Shown here: in pieces, positions 61,194 to 64,000 of the stretch | Position numbering within the stretch: position 1 is the first letter of the stretch | How the letters are laid out: every line of letters starts with the position of its first letter | Assembly: GCF_004000945.1 (NCBI RefSeq) | Contig: NZ_BIMF01000001.1 | Coordinates: 124,001-188,000 of the forward strand | Reading direction: 5' to 3' | Source of the DNA: Paenibacillus lautus NBRC 15380 | Lineage (GTDB): Bacteria; Bacillota; Bacilli; Paenibacillales; Paenibacillaceae | Length of the DNA stretch: 64,000 bases | Position numbers and translations under genes: made by a program | Notes under the pieces: generated by a model | Database searches by the model: none | What the model saw: the letters and a program-made list of their open reading frames with translations, nothing else | Told to the model about the DNA's origin: nothing

Positions 61194-63014
61194 TCAGTTA
61201 TGAATCTGATACAGCGACTTGGTGCCGGCTCCATCCATCGAAATTTGAGGCGGGATATTGCTGCCGTCTCCTTCGGTCGGGAACCCTTTCCATACCGATT
61301 CATTGACGGTGTCGAATACCCATGGACGATACATGAGCGGAATCGATGGAATCTCCTTCAACCAGATTTGGGTCAATTCGGTGTAGAGCGCTTTCAATTC
61401 AGCTTCGTCCGTGATTGTAGGAATCTTCTCGATGATGGCATCTGCTTGATCGTTCTTATACCGGCCCCAGTTGTAGAATGCCATTTCGCCCATCGGCGCA
61501 ACGCCCTTGGAGTACATGATGGTCATGGCACGGTTCCACGGCTGGCTCGGGCTGACCCCGCCGGCAGGCGTGTTCATGATGATATCGAACTTGCCGGTCT
61601 GTAAATCATTGGTCCATACGGGCGCTTCCGGGAATTTGGTTCGAATCTCGATACCGATTGCCTTCGCGTTCTGAGCGACAATCTCAAGCGCCGCATTCCA
61701 ATCCGACCAGCCGTATGGACATTCGATTTCAAACGGGCCGAGGCGAGTTCCGTTCAAGACGCGGATGCCGTCTTTTCCCTTCGCGGCACCGATCGAATCA
61801 AGGAGTGCATTGGCCGCATCTACGTCCGTTGTCCACTGGAGCGGTTTGATGGCCGCCTGGTCTACATATTTCGCTTCGGCTTCCGTATTCAGCGTCAACG
61901 ACGGCTCCATTGGAGCCGAGTAGCCGCTGATGGCCAGCTCCGAAATTTTGCCGTAATCGATCGCCATGGCAATCGCTCTTCTGACATCCGGATGGTTGAG
62001 TCCTTCCTTCGACATGTTGAAGAAGATCGATGGCATGGAGCCGGGCACATAATATGGAGCGTCTTTAATATAGGTTTTAACCGGAGCCCCGCCCTCCCAC
62101 ATTTTCCATACCTGCGGAATAAACTGCTGCGATACGTCTACCTGACCGCTCTTGAATGCCAGGTCGCCCGCTGCATTGTCTTTATAGATGACATGGGTAA
62201 TGTATTTGGGAGCCGGCAGCTTGCCAAAGAGCGCCTGACCCCAATAGTTATCGTCCCGGACAATCGTGATCTTCTGATCATTGTAAAAATACATTTTGTA
62301 AGGCCCTGTTCCGATCGGGTCCTCGTTGACTTCTTTACGAATGGTGGCAAGGTCGTTATTAGCTTTCTTCTCGACCTCTTCCCATACATGCTTAGGCAGC
62401 ATCGGCATGACCTCGATGCTGTCGAGCACCGTCAATTTGTTCGGATTGTCTTTATTCAGCTTGATGTTCACCGTTTGCGGTCCATCTGCCGTTACGTCCT
62501 CGATGTAGGTCCAGAAGCTGCTCCAGTTGATGTCATACTTTTTGCCGAGCTGGTAGGTATAGACGACATCATCGGAAGTGAACGGCTTGCCGTCGCTCCA
62601 TTTGGCATCCTTGTTCAATTCGATCTTCAAGGTCAGATCGTCGGTCCATTCATACTTGGTACCCAGCAGCGGCTCTAACTCGCCTGTCAGCTGATTGACC
62701 ATAAACAAGGTTTCATAGACGAGTTCCCTGGAGTTCCCGTAGTTAATCGGAAACGCCGGGTTTCCGCTAAGCAGGTTAAAATTCGTAGGTGCCCCCCATT
62801 GCAAACCGTTCACGTAAAGCGTTTCATTTCTCGGCGTCGCTTTCGCATCGCCCTGCGGTGCCGGCTCATCACTGCCTCCGGGTGTCTTTACCTCTTCTTT
62901 AGACGGCGGCGGATCTGATACTGTCGGTGGCGTTACACTCTGGCATCCGGCAGCAAAAAAAGACGCGACCAACAAAAGAATGAACATGGGTCTCAGAACG
63001 GTTTTCAGCTTCAC
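61194..63014 (-). CDS. Peptide ABC transporter substrate-binding lipoprotein (SBP_bac_5)
   Basis: The 606-residue lipoprotein has a signal ending in LLVASFFAAGCQS (Cys near residue 24), a Pro/Glu-rich linker, and an SBP_bac_5 fold: ELVYETLFMVNQLTGELEPL, LNKDAKWSDGKPFTSDDVVY, DPIGTGPYKMYFYNDQKI and HPDVRRAIAMAIDYGKISEL. It delivers peptides or similar solutes to the permease pair. GTG 63014 follows GGAGGG by seven bases. A cre-like site lies 76 bases upstream. It is the first gene of a five-gene operon. Confidence 0.92.
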   Translation of the reverse strand: MKLKTVLRPMFILLLVASFFAAGCQSVTPPTVSDPPPSKEEVKTPGGSDEPAPQGDAKATPRNETLYVNGLQWGAPTNFNLLSGNPAFPINYGNSRELVYETLFMVNQLTGELEPLLGTKYEWTDDLTLKIELNKDAKWSDGKPFTSDDVVYTYQLGKKYDINWSSFWTYIEDVTADGPQTVNIKLNKDNPNKLTVLDSIEVMPMLPKHVWEEVEKKANNDLATIRKEVNEDPIGTGPYKMYFYNDQKITIVRDDNYWGQALFGKLPAPKYITHVIYKDNAAGDLAFKSGQVDVSQQFIPQVWKMWEGGAPVKTYIKDAPYYVPGSMPSIFFNMSKEGLNHPDVRRAIAMAIDYGKISELAISGYSAPMEPSLTLNTEAEAKYVDQAAIKPLQWTTDVDAANALLDSIGAAKGKDGIRVLNGTRLGPFEIECPYGWSDWNAALEIVAQNAKAIGIEIRTKFPEAPVWTNDLQTGKFDIIMNTPAGGVSPSQPWNRAMTIMYSKGVAPMGEMAFYNWGRYKNDQADAIIEKIPTITDEAELKALYTELTQIWLKEIPSIPLMYRPWVFDTVNESVWKGFPTEGDGSNIPPQISMDGAGTKSLYQIHN

Positions 63015-63089
63015 TTGTGAACCCTCCATTCATGGAAATGTGTTCGTCTCTTAAATGCTGAGTGTCTGGATCATGTGTGCATCAATTGT

Positions 63090-63105
63090 CTGCAAGCGTT
63101 TTCTT
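63090..63105 (+). promoter_or_regulatory. Candidate CcpA (cre) site upstream of the peptide ABC operon
   Basis: CTGCAAGCGTTTTCTT fits the cre consensus except at its first and fifteenth positions. It lies 76 bases before the binding-protein start. Weak by itself, but it is located in the right region and orientation is irrelevant for a near-palindrome. Confidence 0.3.
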
Positions 63106-63262
63106 GATGGATTTATATGTTCCTCGTTTCAATCTAAGTACGAATAAATTTTGTTATTTTATTCAACGTTCAAGGATTTTTCGTTTTTGACGTCGAACTT
63201 GAATGGACATGGTTAATCTAGCGAACGATTCGATATCCTTTAAAGGGGTGGGCCTACTGCCT

Positions 63263-64000
63263 GTGATTAAAGATGTTTTACTGCAGCTATTGTTTGCGTT
63301 GATGCCTTTTGTCGCATACAACATCTATTACAGAAAACTGACAGTCAACTATTCCCGTAATTTCATCATTGTTATTTGTTCGCTGTGTATGCTGTTGTCC
63401 ATGACCTTTGCTTCGAGTGTTCAAAGCGGGGTGATTTTTGACGTACGGTATGTCATTATGTTCTTCGGCATGTTATTTGGAGGGTTCACGACAGGGGTAA
63501 TCCTGCTTGTGGAATTTCTAATTTATCGGCTGTACATTGGCGGAGCCGGCATGATCGACGCCATCATTATATTGATCTTCACTTTTCCGCTGTCTATTCT
63601 GCTGTCATTCCTGTATCACCGAAGCAAACACAAATTATGGATCATTTTTATAGCCGGCATCAGCTTCTCTCTTCTCCCGCTCTTGTTACTCTACATAACC
63701 AAACCTGACTACATCGTGAATAACTTCGTATTCAATATTCTAGCTATGCCGGTTCACAACTCGCTCGGAATTTGGCTTCTCGTTACGCTGTTTAACAAAT
63801 CCGTATCCGACAAAGAATTTTATCTGCGGTACATCCAAAATGAGAAAGCCGAAGCCGTCAATCATGTCGCCGCATCCCTTGCCCATGAGGTCCGCAATCC
63901 GCTGACCACCGTGCTTGGATTCCTGCAATTAATTAAGAGCGGTACGTTCCCTCAGGAAAAAACCGAACGTTTTCTGGAAATCAGCATGGAGGAAATTCGC
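63263..64000 (+). CDS. 5TMR-type sporulation-like sensor histidine kinase, cut by window edge
   Basis: The first 246 codons show five or six membrane helices (LLFALMPFVAYNIYY, LSMTFASSVQSGVIF, VIMFFGMLFGGFTTGVILLV, FTFPLSILLSFLYH and IIFIAGISFSLLPLLLL), matching the 5TM-5TMR_LYT pattern, then the H box AASLAHEVRNPLTTVLGFLQ. The HATPase domain lies beyond the window. This architecture is that of KinB-like phosphorelay kinases. GTG 63263 follows GGGGTGGG by ten bases; GTG 63248 is an alternative. It is divergent from the peptide ABC operon. Confidence 0.85.
   Translation, partial: MIKDVLLQLLFALMPFVAYNIYYRKLTVNYSRNFIIVICSLCMLLSMTFASSVQSGVIFDVRYVIMFFGMLFGGFTTGVILLVEFLIYRLYIGGAGMIDAIIILIFTFPLSILLSFLYHRSKHKLWIIFIAGISFSLLPLLLLYITKPDYIVNNFVFNILAMPVHNSLGIWLLVTLFNKSVSDKEFYLRYIQNEKAEAVNHVAASLAHEVRNPLTTVLGFLQLIKSGTFPQEKTERFLEISMEEIR

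Noticed and set aside
1..64000. CRISPR arrays, tRNA or rRNA genes
   Set aside because: No regular direct repeats with unique spacers, and no tRNA-like cloverleaf or rRNA sequence was noticed by eye; a dedicated tool was not run.

Overview
The window looks like a chromosomal segment of a Gram-positive, endospore-forming Bacillota, most likely Paenibacillus. Base composition is moderate. Ribosome binding sites are strong AGGAGG types and TTG/GTG starts are frequent. Families typical of that genus recur: YesM/YesN-type two-component systems with AraC output, sporulation-type orphan kinases, and futalosine-pathway menaquinone genes. No rRNA, tRNA, CRISPR array, prophage or intact insertion sequence was seen. 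The genus is inferred from gene content; no database search was run.

Layout. 1-4.4 kb: the start of a minus-strand gene, a coiled-coil membrane protein, an AIM24-family protein, then a preQ1-I riboswitch with attenuator in front of queCDEF, the full preQ1-forming operon. 4.4-10.2 kb: EcsC-family protein, dps with a PerR-box-like operator, cation/proton antiporter, acetyltransferase, a Pro/Gly/Tyr-rich small protein and a general stress protein. 10.4-15.8 kb: a class I isoprenoid-synthase-like enzyme next to an NHLP-family (RiPP leader-like) peptide gene, followed on the other strand by two tandem paralogous 7TMR-type histidine kinases. 15.9-27.8 kb: SulP transporter, small hypothetical proteins, cyclophilin lipoprotein, a large two-part methyltransferase, SDR oxidoreductase, AEC transporter, PatB/MalY C-S lyase and an M15 peptidase.

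27.8-30.3 kb: a gene-free stretch with short repeats, then a GntR-ABC transporter operon with a self-regulation-type operator. 30.4-39.1 kb: a sugar block with the ChvE/MmsA/MmsB-like transporter and a three-component sensing operon (binding protein, YesM-type kinase, YesN-type regulator), separated by an IS1182-family transposase relic and a long hairpin. 39.3-48.6 kb: TetR regulator, mqnB-mqnD, Mug-type DNA glycosylase, LURP-one protein, an ECF sigma factor with an ECF-type promoter and a membrane partner, DUF6612-like lipoprotein, ypsA, rluF and ald. 48.8-57.1 kb: GH4 glycosidase with AraC regulator, a chemoreceptor preceded by a 40-codon ORF, and a PAS kinase with LuxR-type regulator. 57.4-63.0 kb: a complete Opp/Dpp-type peptide ABC operon. 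The window ends inside another sporulation-type sensor kinase.

The recurring theme is environmental sensing: six histidine kinases, of which four look membrane-bound and orphan or sporulation-like, three transport systems with adjacent regulators, and an ECF module. The least explained locus is the isoprenoid-synthase-like/NHLP pair at 10.44-11.71 kb. Short proteins at 18.5, 18.7 and 53.6 kb, dispersed intergenic repeats at 51.4 and 57.3 kb, and several candidate operators are reported separately.
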